A stretch of 64,000 nt of DNA, taken from Actinomycetes bacterium. Its GTDB lineage: Bacteria > Actinomycetota > Actinomycetes > Actinomycetales > Dermatophilaceae. Where the stretch lies: positions 62,001 to 126,000 of the forward strand of contig JAEZWF010000023.1 in the NCBI GenBank assembly GCA_023420415.1, written 5' to 3'. The notes beneath the pieces are model-generated. The model was not told the DNA's origin. It saw only the letters and a list, made by a program, of their open reading frames with translations, and made no database searches. Position numbers and translations under genes: made by a program. Below are positions 23,664 to 31,097 of this stretch, in pieces (position 1 is the stretch's first letter; every line of letters begins with the position of its first letter).

Positions 23664-24640
23664 GCCGCACCCTCCTGGTCGTTCGCCACGGCTCTGGACT
23701 TCGCGGCATACGCGGTCGCGGCCTCGCGCACCCAGGCGCCGTCCTCCCACGCCTTGCGGCGGTGGGCGATCCGCTGGGAGTTGCACGGCCCGTTGCCCTT
23801 GACGACCTGCATGAACTCGTCCCAGTCGGGCGCGGTGAAGTCGTGGCCGCCCTTCTCCTCGTTCCAGCGCAGGTCCGGGTCGGGCAGCGTCACACCGAGC
23901 GCCTTGGCCTGCGGCACGGTCATGTCGACGAACCGCTGGCGCAGGTCGTCGTTGGTGTTGCGCTTGATGCCCCACGCCATCGACTGCGCAGTGTTGGGCG
24001 AGTCGGCGTCCGGCGGGCCGAACATCATCAGCGCCGGCCACCAGAACCGGTCGACCGACTCCTGCACCATCGCGCGCTGCTCGTCGGTGCCGCGCATCAT
24101 CGTCATGAGCAGCTCGTAGCCCTGCCGCTGGTGGAACGACTCCTCCTTGCAGATCCGGATCATCGCGCGTCCGTAGGGGCCGAACGAGGTGCGGCACAGC
24201 GGCACCTGGTTGCAGATCGCGGCGCCGTCGACGAGCCAGCCGATCGTGCCGACATCGGCGTAGGACAGCGTCGGGTAGTTGAAGATGGAGGAGTACTTCT
24301 GCCGGCCGTCGATGAGCATCTCGGTGAGCTCGTCACGGGAGACGCCGAGGGTCTCGCAGGCGGAGTAGAGGTAGAGCCCGTGGCCCGCCTCGTCCTGCAC
24401 CTTGGCGAGCAGGATCGCCTTGCGCCGCAACGACGGAGCGCGCGTCAGCCAGTTGCCCTCGGGCTGCATGCCGATGATCTCCGAGTGCGCGTGCTGCGCG
24501 ACCTGCCGGACGAGGGTCTTGCGATAGCCCTCGGGCATCCAGTCGCGCGGCTCGATCCGGTCGCCGCGCTCGATCGTGGCGTCAAAGCCCTCGAGGTATG
24601 CCGCGTCGTCGCCGGCGGGGGCCGGTTGCGTGGTCGTCAT
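23660..24640 (-). CDS. paaA: Phenylacetyl-CoA epoxidase catalytic subunit PaaA
   Basis: This 326-residue diiron oxygenase subunit epoxidises the ring of phenylacetyl-CoA. Ferritin-type metal ligands are visible in KVQDEAGHGLYLYSACETLG and CKEESFHQRQGYELL, and the protein begins with the family pattern EGFDATIERGDRIEPRDWMPEGYRKTL. ATG at 24640 is chosen because GGGAG lies five bases upstream; a GTG two codons earlier would overlap that site. It is the first gene of paaABCDE-paaH on this strand, divergent from paaZ across a PaaR-type operator. Confidence 0.93.
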   Translation of the reverse strand: MTTTQPAPAGDDAAYLEGFDATIERGDRIEPRDWMPEGYRKTLVRQVAQHAHSEIIGMQPEGNWLTRAPSLRRKAILLAKVQDEAGHGLYLYSACETLGVSRDELTEMLIDGRQKYSSIFNYPTLSYADVGTIGWLVDGAAICNQVPLCRTSFGPYGRAMIRICKEESFHQRQGYELLMTMMRGTDEQRAMVQESVDRFWWPALMMFGPPDADSPNTAQSMAWGIKRNTNDDLRQRFVDMTVPQAKALGVTLPDPDLRWNEEKGGHDFTAPDWDEFMQVVKGNGPCNSQRIAHRRKAWEDGAWVREAATAYAAKSRAVANDQEGAA

Positions 24641-24669
24641 CGTCACTCCCGATCGTCATCCGGGGATTT

Positions 24670-24687
24670 ACTGACCGCTCGGTCTGT
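24670..24687. promoter_or_regulatory. PaaR-type operator between paaA and paaZ
   Basis: ACTGACCGCTCGGTCTGT is a near-perfect palindrome centred in the divergent paaA/paaZ promoter region. It matches the ACCGACCG-NN-CGGTCGGT style of TetR sites known from actinobacterial paa operons (from memory). The TetR gene at 19082 is the expected binder. Confidence 0.75.
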
Positions 24688-24740
24688 AATAGTGTGGCAC
24701 GCAGCGCCGCAGGAGGACAACCCCCCGAGAGGACACCCCC

Positions 24741-26780
24741 ATGAGCTCGATGCTGGAGAGCTATGCCGCGGGACAGTGGTTCCGCGCCACCGACGAGGGC
24801 GCGCCGCTGCGCGACGCCACCACCGGTGAGGAGGTCGCCCGCATCTCCTCCACCGGGCTCGACGTCCCCGGCATGGTCGAGTACGCCAAGACGGTCGGCG
24901 GCCCGGCGCTGCGCGACCTGACGTTCCACGAGCGGGCGGCTCTCATCAAGGACCTCGCCAAGCACCTGACCACCGACAAGGACGAGTTCTACGAGCTGTC
25001 GACCCGCACCGGTGCCACCAAGCGCGACTCGATGGTCGACATCGACGGCGGCTTCGGCACGCTGTTCTCCGTTGCCAGCAAGGGAACTCGCGAGATGCCG
25101 GCCTCGACGGTCTACGTCGACGGTGGCGTCGAGCAGCTAGGCAAGACAGGGCAGTTCCTCGGTGAGCACATCTACACCTCGCGCCTCGGCGTCGCGGTCC
25201 AGATCAACGCCTTCAACTTCCCCGTCTGGGGCATGCTCGAGAAGCTCGCACCGGCGTTCATCGCCGGTGTGCCGAGCATCGTCAAGCCGGCCAGCCAGAC
25301 GGCATACCTCACCGAGCTCGTTGTCCGCCGCATCATCGAGTCCGGCATCCTTCCCGAGGGCACGCTCCAGCTCCTGTCGGGCAGCGCCTCCGGAGTGCTC
25401 GACGCGCTGACGGTGCAGGACTCGGTGGCGTTCACCGGGTCGGCCCACACGGCCGGCATCCTGCGCAGCCACCCCAACGTGCTGCACGGCGGCGTGCAGC
25501 TCGGCGTCGAGGCCGACTCGCTCAACGCCTCGGTGCTCGGCGCGGACGTGACGGTCGACGACCCGGAGTTCGACCTGTTCGTCAAGGGCGTCGTCACCGA
25601 GATGACGGTCAAGGCCGGCCAGAAGTGCACGGCGATCCGCCGCGCGATCGTGCCGAACGCCATGGTGGACACCGTGATCGAGGCAGTCAGTGCCCGGCTC
25701 GCCAAGACCTCGGTGGGCAACCCGGCCAACCCCGACGTGCGGATGGGTGCGCTCGCCTCGATCGAGCAGCGCGACGAGGTGCGCAAGGCCATCGCGTCGC
25801 TCCAGGCCAGCAGCGACATCGTCTACGGCGACCCCGACTCGGCCGAGCTGGTCGACGCCGACTACACCGTCGGCGCCTTCCTCTCCCCCGTGCTGCTCAA
25901 GGCACGCAAGGGCGCAGTCGAACCGCACGACGTCGAGCCGTTCGGCCCTGTCTCGACCGTCATCGGCTACGACACGGTCGACGAGGCGGTAGCCCTGACC
26001 GGTCGCGGCAAAGGCTCCCTCGTCGCCTCGGTCGTCACGCACGACCCGACCGTCGCCCGCAACCTTGTCCTCGGACTGGCCCCGTGGCACGGTCGCATCC
26101 TCGTCCTCGACCGCGACGACGCACCGGAGTCGACCGGCCACGGGTCGCCGCTGCCGATGCTCGTCCACGGCGGCCCCGGCCGCGCCGGTGGCGGGGAGGA
26201 GCTCGGCGGCGTCCGCGGCATACTCCACCACATGCAGCGCACCGCGGTGCAGGCGTCGCCCGACATGCTCACCGCGGTCACCGGCCGCTGGACGCGCGGA
26301 TCGAAGCGCGTCGTCGACGACGTCCACCCGTTCCGGAAGTCGTTGGCAGAGCTGAAGATCGGCGACACGATCGAGACGCCCACCCGCCGCGTGACCCGTG
26401 ACGACATCGACCACTTCGCCGAGTTCACCGGCGACACGTTCTACGCCCACACCGACGAGGCGGCGGCGGAGAAGAACGAGCTCTTCGGCGGCATCGTCGC
26501 CCACGGCTATCTCGTGGTGTCGCTCGCCGCCGGCCTTTTCGTCGAGCCCAACCCGGGCCCGGTGCTGGCCAACTTCGGTGTCGACAACCTGCGCTTCCTC
26601 ACCCCGGTCAAGGTCGACGACGAGATCTCGGTGGTGCTCACGGTCAAGCAGGTGACGCCGCGGCGCAGCGCCGACTACGGCGAGGTGCGCTGGGACGCCG
26701 TGGTGAGCAACCAGGACGGCGAGCCCGTCGCGACCTACGACGTGCTGACCCTGGTCGCCAAGGAGCAACCGTCCTCGTAG
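24741..26780 (+). CDS. paaZ: Bifunctional oxepin-CoA hydrolase/aldehyde dehydrogenase PaaZ
   Basis: This 679-residue fusion opens the oxepin-CoA ring and oxidises the resulting aldehyde. The N-terminal aldehyde dehydrogenase domain (residues 1-525) has the nucleophile in VKAGQKCTAIRRA (Cys296) and the glutamate region in GVEADSLNA. The C-terminal MaoC hot-dog domain (about 545-675) has DHFAEFTGDTFYAHTDEAAA and GIVAHGYLVVSLAAGLF. Full family length. It is transcribed away from paaABCDE, sharing the PaaR-type operator. Confidence 0.93.
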   Translation: MSSMLESYAAGQWFRATDEGAPLRDATTGEEVARISSTGLDVPGMVEYAKTVGGPALRDLTFHERAALIKDLAKHLTTDKDEFYELSTRTGATKRDSMVDIDGGFGTLFSVASKGTREMPASTVYVDGGVEQLGKTGQFLGEHIYTSRLGVAVQINAFNFPVWGMLEKLAPAFIAGVPSIVKPASQTAYLTELVVRRIIESGILPEGTLQLLSGSASGVLDALTVQDSVAFTGSAHTAGILRSHPNVLHGGVQLGVEADSLNASVLGADVTVDDPEFDLFVKGVVTEMTVKAGQKCTAIRRAIVPNAMVDTVIEAVSARLAKTSVGNPANPDVRMGALASIEQRDEVRKAIASLQASSDIVYGDPDSAELVDADYTVGAFLSPVLLKARKGAVEPHDVEPFGPVSTVIGYDTVDEAVALTGRGKGSLVASVVTHDPTVARNLVLGLAPWHGRILVLDRDDAPESTGHGSPLPMLVHGGPGRAGGGEELGGVRGILHHMQRTAVQASPDMLTAVTGRWTRGSKRVVDDVHPFRKSLAELKIGDTIETPTRRVTRDDIDHFAEFTGDTFYAHTDEAAAEKNELFGGIVAHGYLVVSLAAGLFVEPNPGPVLANFGVDNLRFLTPVKVDDEISVVLTVKQVTPRRSADYGEVRWDAVVSNQDGEPVATYDVLTLVAKEQPSS

Positions 26781-26784
26781 CGGG

Positions 26785-27456
26785 CTAGCGCTTCTCGCGG
26801 GCAGGCGGCCTCTGGGCACGGGACGCGGCGGCGCGGGGCGCGAGGCCCTCCCACGCCAGACCGGTGAGCATCTCCACGAGCCGCTCCTCGGAGATGGTCG
26901 GCCGCTCCAGCCAGCGGTGCGTCGCCAGTTGCACCATGCCGACGAGGGCGAACGCGGCATACTCCAGGTCGTCCGACGGCTCGGCCGCGCGGGCGCGCAG
27001 CAGCTCGGCGACCCCTTCGGCGATCGTGCTCTCGACACTGCTGACGACATCGCCGTCTCCGCCGATCTCGTTGTGCGAGAACACGAACCGGTAGAGGTCT
27101 CGCTCCTCGCGGACCGTGGCGATGTAGCCGCGGATGATCGATCCCAGCACCCCACGGTCGTCAGCCGTCGAGGCGGCCATGAGCTCGGCGGCCATCCGCG
27201 GCAGGAACACGTCCGTCGCGATCTGCTGCACGACCGCCGCGAACAGGTCGTCCTTGTCCTTGAAGTGCCGGTAGACCACGGGCTTGCTCACGCCGGCCAC
27301 GCGGCATACGTCGTCCAGCCCCAGCCGGGGACCATCGCGACGGATGGCCTCGATCGCAGCGTCCACGAACTCGCGGCGCCGTTCGGCGCGATGGGCCCGC
27401 CAGCGCTCGGCGCGGCCGTCCTTTTTGCCCTCCCCCTTGACTGACGCGTCCTTCAT
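26785..27456 (-). CDS. TetR-family regulator divergent from an AurF-like oxygenase gene
   Basis: The 223-residue protein has a TetR HTH at about residues 24-68 (AAIEAIRRDGPRLGLDDVCRVAGVSKPVVYRHFKDKDDLF). A lysine-rich N-terminal tail precedes it. ATG at 27456 is used; an ATG three codons earlier is possible. It converges on paaZ with 4 bp between the stops and diverges from the diiron oxygenase, which it probably represses (inference). VCRV in the recognition region is encoded across a GTATGCC word. Confidence 0.82.
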   Translation of the reverse strand: MKDASVKGEGKKDGRAERWRAHRAERRREFVDAAIEAIRRDGPRLGLDDVCRVAGVSKPVVYRHFKDKDDLFAAVVQQIATDVFLPRMAAELMAASTADDRGVLGSIIRGYIATVREERDLYRFVFSHNEIGGDGDVVSSVESTIAEGVAELLRARAAEPSDDLEYAAFALVGMVQLATHRWLERPTISEERLVEMLTGLAWEGLAPRAAASRAQRPPAREKR

Positions 27457-27472
27457 GTGAACCATAGTAGGC

Positions 27473-27494
27473 GTTACTGCGGTTTACAGATAAC
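27473..27494. promoter_or_regulatory. Candidate TetR operator
   Basis: Imperfect inverted arms (GTTACTG and CAGATAAC) lie in the 51-bp divergent gap between the TetR and AurF-like genes. The position is right for a shared operator; the symmetry is weak. Confidence 0.4.
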
Positions 27495-27507
27495 TGAGGG
27501 AGCTCTC

Positions 27508-28443
27508 ATGACCGCCACCGCGACCCATCCCGGGCTGACCCCGGCAGCCGCCGCCCGCATGCCGCGGCACGACCGCGAGACCACCGCGCGCCGGCTGCTG
27601 GCGTCAGCCGCCAAGACCTCGTACGACCCGCAGAAGGACATCGACTGGACCGAGCCGCTCGAGGAGGGCCTCTTCGGCCTGACCCCCGAGTGGTCCTCGC
27701 TCTACGGCACCGACCTGTGGGACCGGATGAGCGAGGAGCAGCGAATTCGCCTGACAGAGCTGGAGTTCTGCTCGATCTCCGGCGTCGGCATCTGGTTCGA
27801 GATGATCCTCATGCAGATGGTCATCCGCGACATCTACGACCAAGACCCGGCGACCAAGCACGTGCAGTTCGCGCTCACCGAGATCGCCGACGAGTGCCGC
27901 CACTCAGTGATGTTCGCGATGACCGCCGAGAAGTTCGGCGCACCGTCCTACCAGCCCACCGGCGCCAGCCAGGAGCTCGGCCGCCTCTTCAAGACGCTCG
28001 CTCGCGGCCCGGACCTCTACGCGTCGATCCTCGTGGCCGAGGAGGTGCTGGACATCTTCCAGCGCGAGGTGATCGAGGACGAGCGCGTCCAGCCGCTCAC
28101 CCGCGCGGTCAGCCGCATCCACGTCGTCGAGGAGGCGCGCCACATGCGGTTCGCGCGCGACGAGATCGCCCGCCGCGCCGCGACGATGTCGACGCGCGAA
28201 CGCCTCCTGCAGCGCGGGGTGCTCGCGATCGTGGCCAACGTGATCATCCACAACCTCGTCCAGCCCGAGGTGTATGCCGCGTGCGGCCTTGACGTGAACG
28301 AGGCCACCCGCGCTGCACGCGCGAACGAGCACTATACGGCCAAGCTCACCCAGGCCGCCAAGGGGCTCACCTCGTTCCTCGAGGACGTCCGACTCATCGG
28401 CGGGCCGTCGCGACGGCTGTGGACTCGCGCTCGCCTGATCTGA
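27508..28443 (+). CDS. AurF-like diiron oxygenase
   Basis: This 311-residue all-helical protein has ferritin-like diiron ligand motifs: TELEFCSISGVGIWFE, EIADECRHSVMF, AEEVLDIFQREVIEDE and VVEEARHMRFARDE. This is the pattern of the AurF/p-aminobenzoate N-oxygenase family, many of whose actinobacterial members are uncharacterised. ATG at 27508 has GAGGGAG upstream. The neighbour is a divergent TetR, which suggests induction by a substrate or stress. The substrate is unknown. Confidence 0.82.
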   Translation: MTATATHPGLTPAAAARMPRHDRETTARRLLASAAKTSYDPQKDIDWTEPLEEGLFGLTPEWSSLYGTDLWDRMSEEQRIRLTELEFCSISGVGIWFEMILMQMVIRDIYDQDPATKHVQFALTEIADECRHSVMFAMTAEKFGAPSYQPTGASQELGRLFKTLARGPDLYASILVAEEVLDIFQREVIEDERVQPLTRAVSRIHVVEEARHMRFARDEIARRAATMSTRERLLQRGVLAIVANVIIHNLVQPEVYAACGLDVNEATRAARANEHYTAKLTQAAKGLTSFLEDVRLIGGPSRRLWTRARLI

Positions 28444-28447
28444 GGAA

Positions 28448-28493
28448 GGCACCCTTTCCGAGCCCGTGACGGGGCGGGCTCGGAAAGGGTGCC
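28448..28493. terminator. Bidirectional hairpin terminator
   Basis: A perfect 18-bp stem (GGCACCCTTTCCGAGCCC and its complement) with a 10-nt loop lies between the convergent AurF-like and TetR genes. Confidence 0.85.
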
Positions 28494-28580
28494 GGATGGC
28501 CAGCCCGGAGACACCCGAGCCAGAGCCTCGACGGCCGGAGCGGCGCACAAGACGTGACCGGTGCTCAGGCGGTCTCTTCC

Positions 28581-29192
28581 TCAGGAACCGCCAGGACGCG
28601 GGACCTCGATCTCGATTCCCTGCCTGAGCAGCCTCCGAAGGCCAGCCAACTTCGCCGCACCGGTGAGCCAGCGGCCGGACAGCCCCTCGACCAGGGCGAC
28701 CAGCCGCTCCGCTGCGGCGCGGGAGTCGAGCTCGACCGACCCGCCCTCTTCGGCCACCACCCGCTCGATGAGCCGCGCAGTCTCCTGGACCCACTCACGA
28801 GTGAGTCGCTGGACGACCGGCCTCAGGTTGTCCTCGAAGACCGCACTCCAGCGCAGCTCTCCCCACGCGGCGGAGTTCGTGCGCACCTCCTCGGTGTCCT
28901 GGAGCTCGCCGAGGAGGCGGGCCTCCAGCTCGGCACGGGACGTGGCCGCTCCTCGGGCAGCGCGTGCGCTGTAGCCCCCGGCCTGCTCACTCGCCAGCAG
29001 CATGGCCGCCTCGAGCAGGCCCTCGCGGTTGCCGAAGTAGTGGTAGAGCAGCGGAACCGACACGCCGGCGTCTGCCGCGATCTCCTGCACCCGCATGCCG
29101 CGCACGCCACGCCGGGCGATGACGCCGATGGTCGCCTGCAGCAGCTGGGCACGCCGGTCGACGGCTCCTTCGGTCGCGGAGTGGTCGGTCAC
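28581..29192 (-). CDS. TetR-family regulator divergent from the agmatine-deiminase-like gene
   Basis: The 203-residue regulator has a TetR HTH at about residues 14-60 (QLLQATIGVIARRGVRGMRVQEIAADAGVSVPLLYHYFGNREGLL) followed by a TetR_C-type helical domain. A palindrome at 29269-29286 lies in the divergent gap and is the likely operator controlling both this gene and the deiminase (inference). The ligand is unknown; polyamine-related compounds would fit the neighbour. Confidence 0.82.
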   Translation of the reverse strand: MTDHSATEGAVDRRAQLLQATIGVIARRGVRGMRVQEIAADAGVSVPLLYHYFGNREGLLEAAMLLASEQAGGYSARAARGAATSRAELEARLLGELQDTEEVRTNSAAWGELRWSAVFEDNLRPVVQRLTREWVQETARLIERVVAEEGGSVELDSRAAAERLVALVEGLSGRWLTGAAKLAGLRRLLRQGIEIEVPRPGGS

Positions 29193-29268
29193 AGGGCGAT
29201 CGTAGGTGCAGGTGGCGGGGTCGTCCGACGGTGGTCTCGGCGTCCTTCCCAGTGCGCTACCCTCGTCT

Positions 29269-29286
29269 TGACTAAATTTTCAGTCA
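29269..29286. promoter_or_regulatory. TetR operator candidate
   Basis: TGACT-AAATTTTC-AGTCA, an A/T-rich palindrome, overlaps a TTGACT that could serve as a -35 box for the deiminase gene. Repressor binding there would block the promoter. Confidence 0.6.
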
Positions 29287-29324
29287 GGCCCTCCTGTGCC
29301 CGTCGTCGCACCATCGCACCCCGG

Positions 29325-29331
29325 GTATGCC
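29325..29331 (+). repeat. GTATGCC word, intergenic singleton
   Basis: Context CCCGGGTATGCCGTGGCCTCC, in the leader of the deiminase gene. Confidence 0.65.
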
Positions 29332-29375
29332 GTGGCCTCCCCAGTTGTTGCCCCTGCACCGAAAGAGTCGTCCCG

Positions 29376-30518
29376 ATGTCACCGTCACGCCGTCAGCTTC
29401 CCCGCCGATCCCTGCTCGGTGCTGGTCTGGGTGGCCTCGTCCTCAGCACTGCGGCGCTCGCGGCCTGCAGCGGCCCCACGGGCCGAGCCGGCAAAGGCGG
29501 ATCACCCACCGCGTCGCCGGGACGCGCTGTCATGCCCGACGAGGGCGCAGAGCACTCGCGCACCTGGATGGCCTTCGGGGCCACGCAGGAGATCTGGGGT
29601 GCCGACCTGCTGCCCGAAGTGCAACGCAACCTCGCCGACGTGGCCCTGGCCATCGCGGCATACGAGCCCCTCTCAATGCTCGTCCGCAAGGACGAGCTGG
29701 CGACCGCCAAGCAACTCGTGGGGTCCGACGTCGAACTCGTCGAGGCCGACCTCGACGACCTGTGGGTCCGCGACACCGGGCCGACGTTCGTCCGGTCAGG
29801 TGGCGCCCTCGCAGGAATCGACTTCAACTTCAATGGGTGGGGTGGCCACCAGGTCCACGACCTCGACGCCACCGTCGCGCGGCAGGTGACCGCGGAGGCC
29901 GGCGTGCCGCGCACGACCACCCGACTGGTCCTCGAGGGCGGCGCTCTCGAGGTGGACGGTGAGGGCACCGCGATCATCACCGAGAGCTGCACCCTCAACG
30001 ACAACCGCAACCCGGGGTGGAGCAAAGAGCAGGTGGAGCGGGAGCTCGACCGGTTGCTCGGACTCCGCAAGGTCGTCTGGCTGCCCGGCATCAGGGACCG
30101 GGACATCACCGACGGCCACACCGACTTCTACGCGCGGTTCGCCGGCCCGGGCGTCGTCGTCGCCGGCCTCGACAACGACCCGCAGTCCTACGACCACGCC
30201 GTGACCCGCACCCACCTGCGCCTGCTCAGGGACGCCACCGACGCAGCAGGGAACGACCTCAAGGTCGTCACCATCCCCGGCCCTGACATCGTCAGGCCGG
30301 AGTTCGCGAACGACGACTTCGCTGCGGGTTACATCAACTTCTACGTCTGCAACGGCGCCGTCGTCGCGCCCCAGTTCGGCGACCGAAAGGCCGATGCCTT
30401 CGCCAAGGGGACGCTGGAGGACCTCTTCCCCGGCCGTGAGATCGTCCAGGTCGCGATCGACGGGATCGCCGCAGGCGGCGGTGGCATCCACTGCGCCACC
30501 CAGCAACAGCCCGCCTGA
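29376..30518 (+). CDS. Exported agmatine-deiminase/peptidyl-arginine-deiminase-like protein
   Basis: This 380-residue guanidine-modifying enzyme hydrolyses agmatine-like substrates to N-carbamoyl products. Core motifs: TWMAFGA, DDLWVRDTGPTFV, FNFNGWGG, LVLEGGALEVDGEGT, DGHTDFYARF and the C-terminal catalytic GGGGIHCATQQQP (Cys373). Unusually, it starts with a twin-arginine segment (RRSLLGAGLGG) and a lipobox-like LAACSG, so the enzyme is probably a Tat-exported lipoprotein. ATG at 29376 has GAAAGAG upstream. A divergent TetR gene and a palindromic operator suggest induction. Confidence 0.87.
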   Translation: MSPSRRQLPRRSLLGAGLGGLVLSTAALAACSGPTGRAGKGGSPTASPGRAVMPDEGAEHSRTWMAFGATQEIWGADLLPEVQRNLADVALAIAAYEPLSMLVRKDELATAKQLVGSDVELVEADLDDLWVRDTGPTFVRSGGALAGIDFNFNGWGGHQVHDLDATVARQVTAEAGVPRTTTRLVLEGGALEVDGEGTAIITESCTLNDNRNPGWSKEQVERELDRLLGLRKVVWLPGIRDRDITDGHTDFYARFAGPGVVVAGLDNDPQSYDHAVTRTHLRLLRDATDAAGNDLKVVTIPGPDIVRPEFANDDFAAGYINFYVCNGAVVAPQFGDRKADAFAKGTLEDLFPGREIVQVAIDGIAAGGGGIHCATQQQPA

Positions 30519-30639
30519 CCCCCGATGCCCCGGACGCGCGGGCTCTGCACAGTGGTGCGGGACACCTCTGACCATGGGCTATGATCGTCCGGTCGCGACG
30601 GGCTCCCCGTCGCGGCTTCGTGCGGGGCGACCCGCACCC

Positions 30640-30716
30640 GGCCAGGTAGCTCAGTTGGTACGAGCGTCCGACTGAAAATCGGAAGGTCGGCGGTTCGACC
30701 CCGCCCCTGGCCACCA
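30640..30716 (+). tRNA. tRNA-Phe (anticodon GAA)
   Basis: Acceptor GGCCAGG/CCTGGCC, anticodon stem CCGAC with loop CTGAAAA, T-arm GGCGGTTCGACCCCGCC, and an encoded CCA end. A perfect terminator follows directly. Confidence 0.94.
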
Positions 30717-30723
30717 CGAGGAG

Positions 30724-30766
30724 ACGGACAAGCCCCAGGCCAGCGGCCTGGGGCTTGTCCGTTTTG
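30724..30766 (+). terminator. tRNA-Phe terminator
   Basis: A perfect 18-bp stem (ACGGACAAGCCCCAGGCC and its complement) with a 3-nt loop is followed by TTTTG. Confidence 0.88.
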
Positions 30767-31097
30767 GGTGTGGCAAAGAGCCGGTTAGAACTGTGGCCTC
30801 TGGGTTCGGTGCGCTCGCACCTGGCCTTGTTGGGGCGTTCCTGACCGGTGGGGCGGAGTGGCTCCCGGGGCCACGGCACACACCAGAAACATGCATCCCA
30901 ACAATGTCACTCAAAGCCGGTTCGAGTGACATTGTGGACCTGACCATGTTTCACAAGGACGCCACGGGAACCGTTGTGCCCATCACGGAGAGAGCGACTC
31001 CCTCCTAGGACCGTGGGAGCGCAAAGCCTTCGTCCGGCCTACAAGCGCCTCTTCTCCGCGCCCAAGGTGGTCGACCTGCTCTCCCGGAGCCGCCTCA
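30767..31097. other. Non-coding region downstream of tRNA-Phe, with an orphan hairpin
   Basis: This 331-bp stretch has lower G+C than its surroundings and no convincing gene. It contains an 11-bp perfect inverted repeat (CAATGTCACTC at 30902-30912 and its complement at 30924-30934) around an 11-nt loop, without a T-run. A position downstream of a tRNA fits a decayed integration or mobile-element remnant, but no integrase, transposase or direct repeat of the tRNA 3' end was seen. Confidence 0.5.

Noticed and set aside
25137..27155. 672-residue minus-strand frame opposite paaZ
   Set aside because: Low-complexity Arg/Asp/Val composition and full overlap with paaZ mark it as a shadow frame.
27004..28443. 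Mobile element around the AurF-like gene
   Set aside because: No transposase, integrase, terminal repeats or shift in codon use was seen.
30651..30947. Frame ending GAGSNRRPSDFQSDARTN opposite tRNA-Phe
   Set aside because: This tail is a well-known false product of reading antisense through a tRNA gene.
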